A DNA stretch of 64,000 nucleotides, from the NCBI GenBank assembly GCA_018873245.2, contig JAEMBT020000001.1:4558001-4622000 (forward strand), read 5' to 3'. Both the position numbers and the translations under genes were made by a program. Below, one piece after another: positions 32,731 to 44,700 of this stretch (its first letter is position 1; the number at the start of each line of letters is the position of its first letter). The DNA comes from Archegozetes longisetosus. Its lineage: Eukaryota > Arthropoda > Arachnida > Sarcoptiformes > Trhypochthoniidae. The notes under the pieces are model-generated. The model saw nothing but the letters and a program-made list of their open reading frames with translations, was not told the origin of the DNA and made no database searches.

Positions 32731-34224
32731 TTTCAGTTTCCTGGAGGCCAACCACGAAAATATAAATATTAGGTGAGAAATACTACAAAAATCAGCAGTT
32801 CTAAAATGAATTAAAATATACAATCAAATTTTCATAAATGATATTTACTCTAAACTGAGAAAAATTAAAGTCTTCTTATTTGACTTGTATTTTGTAAATT
32901 TTGTCGACTGTATGGCGATCTAACTGATCACCTTTTGTACGACTTTTTTTCAATACATTTATTTGCACTAAGTAGCATTAATAAAAAACAGATTTATTTG
33001 TGAAAAAATTTGATGATTCGCTTCAATGTTATTTTGTTTGGCATTGAAAATATTTCGCTACTAAACTGGGGCATTCGGTATGAACTCAATATAACCTCAG
33101 AACATATTTAATTATTTCATCAAATTAATGTTAATCTTTGAAAATAGAAAACTAATTTAATTAACTACATGAGTATTAAAATACTTGTAGATTGAACCGA
33201 AATAAAGCAAAGAATTAATTAAGCAATTAAACGCTTTTCAAAACGTGACCGAAAGTTGATGTCAACTTTTTATCTATACATAACTACGCTCTATCTGTAA
33301 TCACATAATATGCTAACAATGTTAAAGTTGTGCCAAAAGATATGTAGAAATGAGCTGAAAGGAAAGTAGTGTAAATACCGGTATAAATTCCAGTGAATAA
33401 TTATTTCACATTTAAATGATACAGTTACAGCAGTAAATAGGGCTGGGAAGAGGAAGCCAGGGCTCCCCCAACATTTTTGAACATTTAAGTGTAGATCTGT
33501 AGATATTAGAATTTTCTATATTAAAAAAAGTAAAACTTAAATGTCGAATCAAAGATTAAATAGTTTAAAGCTTATATCAACTCAAATAGATGTTGCTTTG
33601 TCTTTTAGATTTAGATAATTTTGTCATAAGGTTTGCTAAAAATTTGTTGAAAACTTTTTAATGTGTGACCTCCAAGCTGAAGGTCCTGGTCACGGTAGTG
33701 AACAGAGTATAAAACAGAGTATATACTTACAGCTCTTATCAGAAAAAATTGAATACCAGATTATGGAAACAGATTCAAAGGTAGATTTAATTAAAACTGT
33801 ATTTCTGAGTTCTGTTTGAATTAATCACTCGAACGACTATATTGAATACTAAGTATGCTTAATGGATCGTCGAATTTAAGTAGAGTTAGTTTATTATTGA
33901 AAGAGACAAAAATAACTTTGTTTGTTTGTGCATCTGTTGCTCTGAAAGATATAGTATAGAAGTTTTATTTCCTTATTTCAAATTTACTGCTATTCTACAT
34001 ACTTTTGTTAACAATATAAATGTTATAAATAATAAATTATGATAACGGTTGCTACATACAGAGATTTAGATTGCACTTTTATCAGTTTTTTCTAAGTCAA
34101 ATTTATTGAATCATTTAAACCATAATAAAATTTTTATTCTCCTTCAGAAATAACACTCAATGAATTTAAAATTTATGATTAAAATATATTATATAGTGAA
34201 AATATTTCAAAATTAAACAAATAG
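32731..34224. other. Intergenic stretch
   Basis: No open frame of note. A GC-richer patch at 33660-33695 can fold (gtgacc...ggtcac). Nothing else was recognised. Confidence 0.4.
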
Positions 34225-35360
34225 TTATTGAATAAAAATAGTCTCAAGATTGTTGGTAAGAATAATTTGCTTGACAGACTTGAAAACTTTCTTAATGTTT
34301 TCGGTGTCGGTGGCAGTTGTGAAATGATGAATAAGCATTTTTCTCTATTCAGTCGACAACTATCGAACATATTGAATATAAACTTTTGTACACTTATTAA
34401 GTCCAACGGATTCTCATTAAATTCAGGAAAATAGTCTTTAATAGTTTTCGGTACTTTAATCGATTGAGATGAAGACATATCTGAACCTAATTTCATGAAC
34501 TTATTAGCAGTATGTTTGAGCTTTTCTTCTAATAAATCAGTTTTGTTAAGAAATAAAATAAACGAAACTTCAGAAAAGGCTTTATCATTAACAATATTCT
34601 TGAAAATAAGTACAGACTCTCTCAATCGATTGGACTTTCGATCTTCAAGCAGGACCTGATCGTATTCGTTAGTCGAAACAAAAAACAGAACTGCGGTCGC
34701 GCTTTTGAAATGTTGAAGCCATTTCTGCCTCTCACGTCTCTGACCACCGACATCAACGAAATGAAAGGGAACCTCATTTATAGTAATCGCATATTCATTT
34801 ATACTTTTGGTTCCTTTTCTCGAATACAGAATATCCTGATTCGAAGGCTCGTAATCTTCAGTCGAGATTCTAATCAAGTCATCAAAAAGAAATTTCAAAC
34901 CATCACTAAATTGAAATTCGATTCTTCGATCGAAAGCAGTCCGAATCCCCTTATCTTTCCATAACTCGATTACAGAATCGGCGTATTGAAGAAATAGCTC
35001 AGTACTAAGTGTTTGATTTTCATACGAAAAAACATTAGACGCGTGTTTTACATTATCCTGATTTTCCCACTCGATTCCCAACTTATTTTTCGCATCAATC
35101 AATACTTTCATACCTTTCACTATATTTTGATAGATATTATGTTTTATTTGTTCGACTGACTGATTATCGAATAGTGACTGCCCGTGAATTATCTTCATCT
35201 GCTTCAAGAAAGTACTCTTTCCACTTTCACCGGCACCTAATAGAAGAATTTTAACCAGTTTCGAGGTCTTTTTCTCTTTTTCAGTAATTGCTTCAATTTT
35301 TGTGTTCTGATCCCACCGTTGCTCATCTTCAGTATCGTTACAGCCGAAACAACACGACAT
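34225..35360 (-). CDS. Heterotrimeric G-protein alpha subunit, G12/13-like, single exon with one apparent frameshift
   Basis: The first ~340 codons are open and carry all GTPase elements: a Cys-rich N-terminus (MSCCFGC, likely palmitoylated; no Gly2), P-loop GAGESGKST (42-50), switch I with Arg181 and Thr184 (YSRKGTK), switch [14 protein letters not shown] (203-214) and NKTD (272-275). At the A5 run 34338-34342 the frame leaves the family. One extra base there restores a normal end: [16 protein letters not shown] and a C-terminus ending IFIQ, with the stop at 34225-34227, for a total of 378 residues, the usual size. Uncorrected, the frame runs on to 34179 with an unrelated tail. [14 protein letters not shown] and the C-terminal Gln favour G12/13 over other classes. 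No introns are seen, so a retrocopy is possible. It would couple receptors to Rho signalling at the inner membrane. Confidence 0.8.
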
Positions 35361-36627
35361 TTCTCGAATATGAGTAAAGACTTATTTGAAATATGGATAA
35401 TTTTATTATATTTAAGCTTGAATTATGGAATAATTTTCACTTTGCTCATATCTCCCTTCATACAGTAATGGATCAAATAGTTTATGTTCTCTGTGAGTGC
35501 AGTCGAAAGTCATAAATGACAATATGTTTTATTATCATCAAAGTGTTTATTTTATATTATATTAGATTATGCTTTCAGTATATGCTACTCTTATTTAGGT
35601 TATATTAGATTATAAAAACATAATTTAGTTATAAAGATATGAAAAGAAAAGTTGTGAAATGTCAATGGTGTTAAAGGTTAACTTTCACATTGAGTATGAC
35701 TTTTATTAGTTATTTATCAAATTTATTGTACGCATGCCATTTAAACTCCAAACTCTTGCCTTCATCTCCAGACATATTCTGTCGCTTACATTTTGCATTT
35801 AATAAAATATTTGAACTGTTTGTTTCTAAACTTAGCACAAATTTGCAAAACTTTCCTGAAGTATATATTTCGAAGACATTGTTTTTTAACATTTTGGAAA
35901 ATGAATTTTATTGAGGAAGACTTTGTCGGAAGCTCTATCAACTAAAGAAGTAGCGAATTACATAAATTTATGACGCATCAGTCGTATAATTCGAAAATTC
36001 AGTCAACGAAGAATTAATTTCTGACGGTTTTTACAATTTATTGTACTGGTAAAACCTGTAAAGACTGTTCAAGAAACCTATAAAACTTTCAAACTGAATA
36101 TCTAATTATTTAAACAATTTTTAGTTTCCAATGAAGAAAGACTCTAATGCAAGCATTTCACAAGTAAAAATCTGAGTATAATTCTTACTATGTAATAAAT
36201 ATTATTTGAGTTCTACTCGTAATAGTTGGTAAATTCGTTCAATAATATAAAAGAACGGACAAAACTTTGTTTTTTCGTCAATTTGCTGAACTCTTTCCAA
36301 AAATTTATTATTTAGTAAAATTTTGTAGAAGATATCAATATGAGAAATAGATCAAATGCCAATTTTTATGAACTAAATAGTGTACTCAAAACCTTAATAA
36401 TCGTTTATAGCAACCAGAAGTGATCGTTGTAATGACGTTTTCAATCAGACCCTTAAATAGAAGCCTTCCTATAGATTATAGCTCATATTAAATAGAGAAT
36501 CTATTCTACCTATTTCGAGGATGCTGAATACTAATATCAGAGTTTTGACCTCCACACATAAAAATTTCACAAGTTATAAGTTTATCATATGGAATTTTAT
36601 AATGCAAGTCTATGGGGGGGGGAACTT
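35361..36627. other. Intergenic stretch
   Basis: Short opposing frames at 35690-35914 are not convincing. A G9 run at 36614-36622 sits just outside the left end of the foldback element. Confidence 0.4.
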
Positions 36628-37795
36628 CGGTTGAGGGGTACTAAATAGGCGCAACCATAAAGAAACATCATAAAAATCGAGTGACATGCAATCGATAGTA
36701 CTTGACAAGATGAGTCGAACCATATCAAGTTTTTGCAGCCACGCCCACTTTTAACGTTTTCTTTATAATACATTTCTGAGTGGAAAGAGTATTATAAAAA
36801 CAATATTACACGTGCGATCGGTAGCGCTCAGTAATACAAATATAACCATTACAAATTTTGGCAGCCGCACCCACCTGTTCACTAATCACGTCCACTTTTA
36901 TATTTTAAAAGTTAATTTCTGAGTGGGAGGAGCATCATAAAAATCATATGACATGTATAATTGATAGTACTCATTAAGATAAGTCGAACCATACCAAATT
37001 TTCAGAGACACGCCCATCCGTTCACTAGCTACGATCACTTATATATATTATTACTTTAATTTATTTCTAAGTGGGAGGAGCAGTAAACAATTCACTCGAC
37101 ACATGTAATCGATAGTGCTTTTTGTTACGAGTCAGACTATACAAAATTTTTGGAGCCACGTCCATCCATTTAATATCTAAACCTATTTTTACTATCCGGA
37201 TCTTATTAACTTACAGTGTCATAATAGGCCTCTATGATGATACTGTTGAGTTGGGAGATTCAGACAGTTATTTCGATTTTTAAAGATATTTATTTACATC
37301 TTAATTTAAATCGAATTTATAAAAAGTTTATTTGCACTATAATATAATATAAAAATTATTTTTCAAAGCTGGCTGTGATTAAGAAATGCTTATCTCCAAG
37401 AAATTTAGTATTGTTCGACTTGTATCACAAGCACTAACAATTGCATGTGTCAAGTGAATTGTTTACTGCTCCTCCCACTCAGAAATTAACTTTTAAAATA
37501 TAAAAGTGGACGTGATTAGTGAACAGGTGGGTGCGGCTGCCAAAATTTGTAATGGTTATATTTGTATTACTGAGCGCTACCGATCGCACATGTAATATTG
37601 TTTTTATAATACTCTTTCCACTCAGAAATGTATTATAAAGAAAACGTTAAAAGTGGGCGTGGCTAGTGAACGGGTAGGTGTGGCTGCAAAAACTTGATAT
37701 GGTTCGACTCATCTTGTCAAGTACTATCGATTGCATATGTCACTCGATTTTATGATGTTTCTTTATGGTTGCGCCTATTTAGTACCCCTCAACCG
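36628..37795. mobile_element. Foldback-like element with long, internally repeated inverted arms
   Basis: The left arm starts CGGTTGAGGGGTACTAAATA (36628), and the right arm ends with its complement at 37795. The arms are about 97% identical over ~320 bp (36628-36930 against 37475-37795). The left arm is built from about four imperfect tandem units of ~130-145 bp (starting near 36650, 36790, 36932 and 37073), each with GTGGGAGGAGCA- and GCCACGCCCA-like words. The right arm has the first two units joined directly to part of the fourth. The loop (about 37200-37440) is non-repetitive AT-rich DNA. This arm structure matches the Foldback (FB) type of element. No coding capacity was seen. Confidence 0.8.
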
Positions 37796-37806
37796 TTTTA
37801 AGTGTT

Positions 37807-37990
37807 CGGCATCTCTGATCTCAATTGTATAAACTCTGCTTTTGAGATATCCCCACAAAAAGTCACGATTAGTAATATCTAGAGAACGGGCTGGCTAGGG
37901 ATGTGAGCCACTGGCGCCAATCAATTGATTGCCGAACTGACAACAGTGAGAGTAATTAAAACGTGTTTGAGTCTTTACTCTCAAGAATTG
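37807..37990 (-). pseudogene. Mariner-type (DD34D-like) transposase C-terminal remnant
   Basis: Minus strand 37807-37896 reads PARSLDITNRDFLWGYLKSR then VYTIEIRDAE, the 'WP.RSPDLtp.DFFLWG.lK..Vy' block of a widespread arthropod transposase family. The Trp before it is a TAG stop. Upstream, GNQLIGASGSHP fits the preceding 'WIGrGGp' segment. It ends 12 bp from the foldback arm. Dead. Confidence 0.7.
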
Positions 37991-38663
37991 TGGACTGTAA
38001 TGAAGATAGGGATCAATTTCTTGATTATTAAAAAAAAATATAAATTTTTCCTTTAGTTTAATGTACCTTTTAGTAAAATATCTTAATAATAAAAAGTTAT
38101 GCCCCTTTAAAATCGTTGGGATACGAATTGTCACCCCATAGATTGTGAAATAGTCGTAAATATTAGTTAAATTAAATTGACTCATATTTTTGTCAAATCC
38201 AATTTTTGCTTCATTTTTTATTTATTACTACTCTTAATATACATTCTTAAGAGACAATCATCTTATTTTTCAGTTATGTTTAACTTATTATTACTCTATT
38301 TTGCCCTTTTGTCAGCAAAACATTTTCCACCCAATAGATCTTCAGCTAAACTCTCACAAACTTGTTTGCAAAGTCTCTCAACGAGTACTTCAAGTACGAG
38401 ATCTCAATAATGTATTAGTTATTGAAAGTCTCACAATTTCAACAATAGAATAACAAATATTTTGATAGTCATTCAGTTAATTCCATAATTGATTCGTGTT
38501 TTACATTTAATGCAAACAGTTTTTCAGTTTTATTACATTAATAGAAAATAATTTCTAATTAAGTTATTTGTATTGTGTAAGGTTTTATTCATTTTGGTTT
38601 CATTTAAATTAAGTTTAAGTTTGATTATTCAATATTAAGTTGTGTTCATAAGCATTCAAATTA
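37991..38663. other. Intergenic stretch
   Basis: A 77-codon plus-strand frame at 38177-38410 is hydrophobic then Ser-rich, with no recognisable domain. I do not call it. Confidence 0.35.
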
Positions 38664-39289
38664 ATGGCAAATCAGATCACTTTTCCGAGACTTTTGACCA
38701 CAACTTCTTCGGTAACACTGACTGGAGAGATATATAAGAGATTGAGTTTGAAGACTGGTTTCACTTATGGACAAGTCGAACAATTTCACGAACGATTCAA
38801 TGAATTGTTGTCTGAAAAGAGCGAACAAATATCTCGTAAAAATTTAGAAAATTTGAATTCAATTAAAAACAATCGATTGGGTCGTAGAATAACTGAGTAT
38901 TCATGAGTTATGCCGAAGAAAAAGACAAAATTCATTTCGAAAACTTTGTCCAAACTATGGCTAAGTTTAGGACCACTTCTGGTGATTCAAAAAAGAACAG
39001 AGAAGTCAAACGCAGAGAAAAGTTAGAGTTTGTGTTCAAAATCTGTGACATCGATAACAACGAGTTTATAACTCATAACGAGTTGTGCGAAATATTACGC
39101 AAAATCATTGCAAACACAACGAGTGATCAACAGATCGAACAAATGGCTCATCAGGTGATCATTCAAATGGGTTTGGACTGAGATTATCAAATTTCGTTTA
39201 GGGATTATTGCGATTCACTTATTAATGATGACATGGACACCAAAATGAGTTTACCTTTTCTTAAGAGAATCGATAGAATACAGTTTTAG
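38664..39289 (+). pseudogene. Calcineurin-B-homologous protein (CHP1-like) copy, broken
   Basis: Three pieces in order match an EF-hand protein of the CHP/p22 family, which binds and regulates Na+/H+ exchangers. The first is 38664-38906 (KRLSLKTGFTYGQVEQFHER, ...NNRLGRRI). The second is 38903-39181 (KIHFENFVQTMAKFR; EF-hand loop DIDNNEFITHNE with the calcium ligands in place). The third is 39182-39289 (YQISFRDYCDSL, ...KMSLPFL, end). The first junction is a frame change (TGA and ATG overlap at 38903-38906) not in a homopolymer. The second is an in-frame TGA at 39179-39181 in the loop of the last EF-hand. Compared with CHP1, EF-hands 1-2 are degenerate. Intron-free, so probably a retrocopy. 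Total about 207 codons, near the normal ~195. Confidence 0.7.
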
Positions 39290-41712
39290 TGCACACTTAT
39301 ATTAATTGTTTTCAATTGTATTTTATGTCGAATGTCTTTTCATTCATTTATGATAAGAGATTTTCATTGTATGCAAATAACAAGCATTCACATTTGCTTT
39401 TGTTGTTTGTTCGGATCTTTCCATTAAATTGATTGATGAAAATGTTGAAACTTTACCCGATAGGTCTCTCCGATGTTTTTTGATTACTATCGGAGTTCTT
39501 TAAATAATGATCAATGAAAGTAATAGCAAAATAAAACTGTTGTAAGTATTGAATAACTTATAGTTATGCGATAGATCGAAACTTTCGAAATGTTGTCAAA
39601 AGGTTTGAGGGACAAAAGTTAGGTTCACATCAATTTCAGCTCAAATACTATTCGCACACACGCTATTAAACTATGAGTTATTATTAGCTAAACGTTAAAT
39701 AGAAGCAGTTTTGAAAAGTATGAATTCAATGCGAAAAGTATTAATTCAACTAAAATATAAGTTTTAGCGTTTTAATACCCTTAAGCTGAAAATGATTCTC
39801 ATTTCAAATTGATTTCTGTTGGACCTGATTTTTGCTATTTACTGTAAAATGATCAATATTAGAAAATTTGACTGCAAATTCCAATTAATCTACTTTTGAG
39901 TTCAACTTTTTCAACAATCAAAAACATTTTTGTTACGCTGGTCTGAGGACTGGCGACGTAAGTATGCAATAAAAGTATAAAAGTATGAACAAAGCACTAA
40001 ACACTATAATATATGCTCGAGACGTATATTTAATATAAGTAAATGAAAATCAAATATTAAAACCAATACATTAATCAATTATATGAAAAGTATAAAATTT
40101 CATTAATATAGTATAAGTTGCGATACCAGTAATAAGTATCAAACCTAATAATTATTATGACACTAATACCAGTACACTAACACGTTAATGCACTTATATT
40201 AATACCAATTGTTAATATAATCATACAATTATCAATATCAATTTCTATTACAACAATGCAATGTGCACAGTAGTTAAAAAACTTTTTCACATATACTCTC
40301 CCAAAACCTAAAGACTTACAACACTTAAGCACAACTTAAAACCTTCAGTCCTATATGTGTGTAAGCGTTACATAAGTACAGCAAAAGTATGTATCAATTA
40401 TGCACATTAACTGATCCACAACTCTTAACACATGTACAGTATTTCTAAAGACTTTTTCTTAACATTTTCCTATTAAACTTTGAGATTCAAATTTATTCAA
40501 TTGAAAAATTAGATTTGGAGTAAATCAATAACTAAATCGATTCATTACAAAGGTTTAGAAATGCAATATATCAATCATTCAATTATCAATATATCACACT
40601 TTTGAACATGAAAGTAAACTTTGCTCATAACAGATGAGCGTATACTCTATCGTGAGATAAAAATTCATTTAATAAAACTTTTAATCTAAGTAAATATTAA
40701 AAGAACAAAGCTTTATATATGTAACTCAAATAATTTTGATCGAATTAATCAATATTAAGTCATCGATAAAAGTTAACGTTATCTAAGATAACGTTAATAT
40801 ATCGAAGATAACTATTAATGTAAATCTAATAATAGTCGCAAAATTACTTTCTATTATATAAAGTTTCGATAATTTATTATCAATTTTATAGTACGCGCTC
40901 AAATTTATTTAATCAAAATATGAATAAAAGATGCCTTTAAAGCTCAGGCATATCATTGATGATCCTATCCTTCATATAGAATATCTTCATTAAGAATAAT
41001 CTAGTAGTCTTACAACGAAACGACTTAAACTAAGGTCGGATTGAGACTATTGTAACACTAATTTAAACATGTCGTGAACAGTTTGATAATCTCAAGTATA
41101 TTTTCGCTTATGAGTACTTTAAATCTGATAAAATTAACCGCAAAAGTTGAGCTTTACTAATGTTCCTAAGTACTTGAAGCTTCTTAAACTATAAAACACT
41201 TCACTACAAAATAAAAAACTTTTAGATATGAATATAACGTTTGTGAGCAATTAATATTCAATTTGTAATTATACAAATATTTTGCTTTTGAAGCTTTGTA
41301 AGCTTTTGCTATATTTTATTCAAGGAAATAGCTCTAAATTGAATTCTAATTTTAAGGTGTGATTCGAGCTCATAAGCAGAAATTTTGATGTTTGTTATAA
41401 CAAAATCATCCTATAGACTAATGCTATACCAAAATTATCTGAATCTATCCTTCTGAGCTTATGTCGTTCCTTGCAAGTCTTACATAAACAACACAGTAGC
41501 GACCACAAGTTACGCGGACAAACACTAAAGTTTCCTATTGAACACTCAACCAAGTGAATAATTATCGTCCATATATATAATGAATTCTTCATAAAGTGAT
41601 GGCAGTCCATATGAATCGAAAATTGTCCAGTACCATCATCAAAAATCATTGCAACCCAATACCCTCCACCATTATCCGAGGCATCAGTGTTGACAATTAA
41701 GGCTGATTAAAT
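39290..41712. other. Intergenic stretch with one dispersed repeat
   Basis: 39480-39690 matches 59775-59985 in the same orientation (shared gagttctttaaataa, agcaaaataaaact, aaaggtttgag, cgctattaaac against cgatattaaac). A 25-bp palindrome, TTAACGTTATCT-A-AGATAACGTTAA, lies near 40770-40795. The minus-strand frame at 41395-41649 is Cys-rich but has no recognisable family and follows the fatty acid synthase stop; not called. Confidence 0.45.
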
Positions 41713-44700
41713 TTAATTAATGTCAAAATAGTTATTTATAGATTTAATAATTTGATTCTTGTTATCAGACATAAATGTCTGATGATTTCCAACAATAATA
41801 ACATCATATTTTGCAGACACAATCTGAAGTAAAAAGGAAATCTGTTAATTCTATTCATGAACAAATATGATAATCAACTAATACCTCATTGAAGCCATAG
41901 TCATGTTTGATAACATGCTTTTGACTCTTGTCATTGAGCACATACTCTTTAGACCTAATGAGCAATAGATTTCCACTAAACTTAACAGAATCTGTTGAAT
42001 ACTTAAAGAGATTAAGAAATTTGTGAGCGTGCGACTCGACCGCGAACTCAACACATTTCAGATCATATTTAAGTCGACTCAAATCCAGAAATATTTTTGA
42101 AGCTTTCTCAACTCTCTCATCTTTTGGAGTATCTCTTAATGTATCATAAACTGCTTTTGAATCAATATTAACCTTATCCATGAGAAAGGTAACTAATGAT
42201 GCAGCATGAAAATCCATATCATTGTTTGATTGATAAGACTTAACCATTTCTATTTGGTCCAATTTGAACTGAATTGGAGAAGAATCCAGAATAACGAGTT
42301 TTGGGTCAAGTCCTGATTTATTTTTCAATTGTATCCCCATCTCGTAAGCGATTATACCTCCAGCTGAATAACCGATTAATTTGTAGTTAGACTGGATATC
42401 TGGAAATTTTTCTTTTATCAAAACCAAATAATACTCAGCCATAGCTTCGATTGTCTCCAATGCATTGCATTCTTGTGTCCAATTAAGACCAATCACAGGT
42501 CTATCTAAACTTTCAGCAATCGGTTTGAATAAATCATAAGTTCCGTTGATTGGCGATAAGTAAAATATTGGCTCCCCTTCTAATATAGCATTCAGATATG
42601 TTATGCTTTCGGCCGGAATTTGAAATATAGAGTCAAGTCTAGAAACTGGAAGATTTCCGGAAGAGCCGAAAATTTTAGAACTTATCTGTTTTATATCAGC
42701 GATTGTTAGACTATGAACTTCTTGAGTGGTCAGGTATAAATCGAAATCTCTCCCAATTGTTTGTTTTACTTCTACTGACATTAGAGAATCCATTCCTAAG
42801 TCAACTAATTTTTTACTTGAATCCAAACTCTTGTAGTCCTCAATACCTAAAATATGTGCCACTGATATCATGAGATCCTGTTTACCATCAATAGATCTGT
42901 GTTTAGATTCAGGTTTTACAAAACTCGAACAAATAGGATATTCTGATTGTAGAAAACGATCCAAAACTGCTAAACAGGAATGCATTAGTTGAGGTTCAAG
43001 TACAATCTTATTAGCTAGATTTTCAGTAAGACTATTGACGAAATAACCAGTATCTCCAATAAGTCCCCACTGAATCGCTAATCCATGCAAACCGTCCTTA
43101 CGTCTTAGTTCACAAATTCTTTCCATCACTGAGCTAGTAAATCCATAATTACTTTGGCCTGCATTTCCACGAGATGAAGTCAGGGTAGAATATGCAACAA
43201 AATAATCGATTTTAGGATACATTTTACGCGTAATTGAATCCAAATTTATCAGAGCATTAGACTTGGGATCAAAAACTTTTTTAAATGTTTTTAAAGTTTG
43301 ATTCTCAAAAAGAGCATCATGTATTAAAAATGATAAGTGAAATACACCACCAATAGGTCCAAGACTTGAAGCTTCTTCTAACAACCTTTTAGTGCCTTCC
43401 AATTTAGACAAGTCTTCAGTTGAAATTTTAACATTGGCTCCAAGTTCTTTGAAATATTTGAGTCTTAATTGTTGATACGGCTCTTTGGGACCATATCTTG
43501 AGGTCAGAATCAGTATTTTCGCACCTCTTTCTATCATCCAATTCGCTAATTCTAAACCCATTCCTCCCAAACCACCTGTTATTATGTAAGATTTATTTGG
43601 ATAAAAGAAAGTTCTGGGAATGGCTAACATTTTAAATGGTTTTGTCAATGAGCTATCATTTTGTTGATCTCTGATTTTAATCAAAACTTTCCCAATGTGT
43701 TTACCGCTGGCCATAAAACGAAATGCTTTTTCACATTGATCTACATTGAAAATCGTTCGATTCAATGGTTTAACGACTCCATTTTTTATACCCTCTTCAA
43801 TCATATCCCTAATCATTTTTCTTTGTTTAATAATAAGTGGTACACTACGGGCTGTCCTTGTAAACAATGCATCAAAACGTATTCCATGAAATGTCTTATT
43901 TTTAAGTAAACGCGAAGTATCTGTTCGAAATTTACAAAATAAATGCTGTTTAGATAAGTTTAACTAATTATTAGTATACATTCTTATAATCATTGTTGAA
44001 ATTAATATTATTCGTTTAATTATCAAGCACTTCAAACTTAATTGTTATTAAACGTTCATCGAATCGTTTATATGGAAAACAAGTGATACCTTATATCCCT
44101 AGCAAAAACTTCAAATATTAATGATATCAGAAAAACTTACTTAGAGTACTATTTTTCGCTAAATCATATTTCCCGATCTCAAGAAAACGTCCATTATTTG
44201 AGAGACACTCAAGACTTGCCTGAAGTTTCTCTTCAGACAACGAATTGAGTATAACATCAACTCCCAATCCATTGGTTTCTGACATAATATGTCTTTTGAA
44301 ACTTAAATCGCGAGAAGAAGAAAAGTTTCGATCAGTAAGTTTTGGAAACAACTTCTTAAGAAATTCTCTTTTCTCATCAGATCCAACTGTTATGAATAGA
44401 TGACAATCGAGACTAAGACATATAGAGATAGCTGCCTGTCCGACACCACCACTTCCTGAATGGATTAAAACTTTTTCTCTGGGTTTAAGATTTCCTCTTA
44501 TGATAAGTGCATAATAAGCAGTTGCATAAACTACTGGTACTGTCGCCGCATCTTCGAGTGACCAACTTTTGGGAACGGAAAATATAAATTGTGGATCTCT
44601 AATGACAATAGTTGTGGCCAAACATTTTGAAGGACAAATTCCCATAACTCTATTTCCACTTCCATCAAAACCAGAAAATTCGAATCCAAGTATACCCTCT

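Noticed and set aside
35690-35914. Opposed short frames on both strands
   Set aside because: Mutual shadows without a family or start context.
37895-38185. 96-codon minus-strand frame
   Set aside because: Only its last residues belong to the transposase remnant; the rest is unrelated AT-rich reading.
39179-39181. TGA in the CHP-like frame as selenocysteine
   Set aside because: There is a separate frame change upstream, no reason for selenocysteine in this family, and no obvious SECIS-like hairpin downstream.
41395-41649. 84-codon Cys-rich minus-strand frame after FAS
   Set aside because: The FAS reading ends at 41713 with a good thioesterase His exon; this frame has no splice link or known domain.
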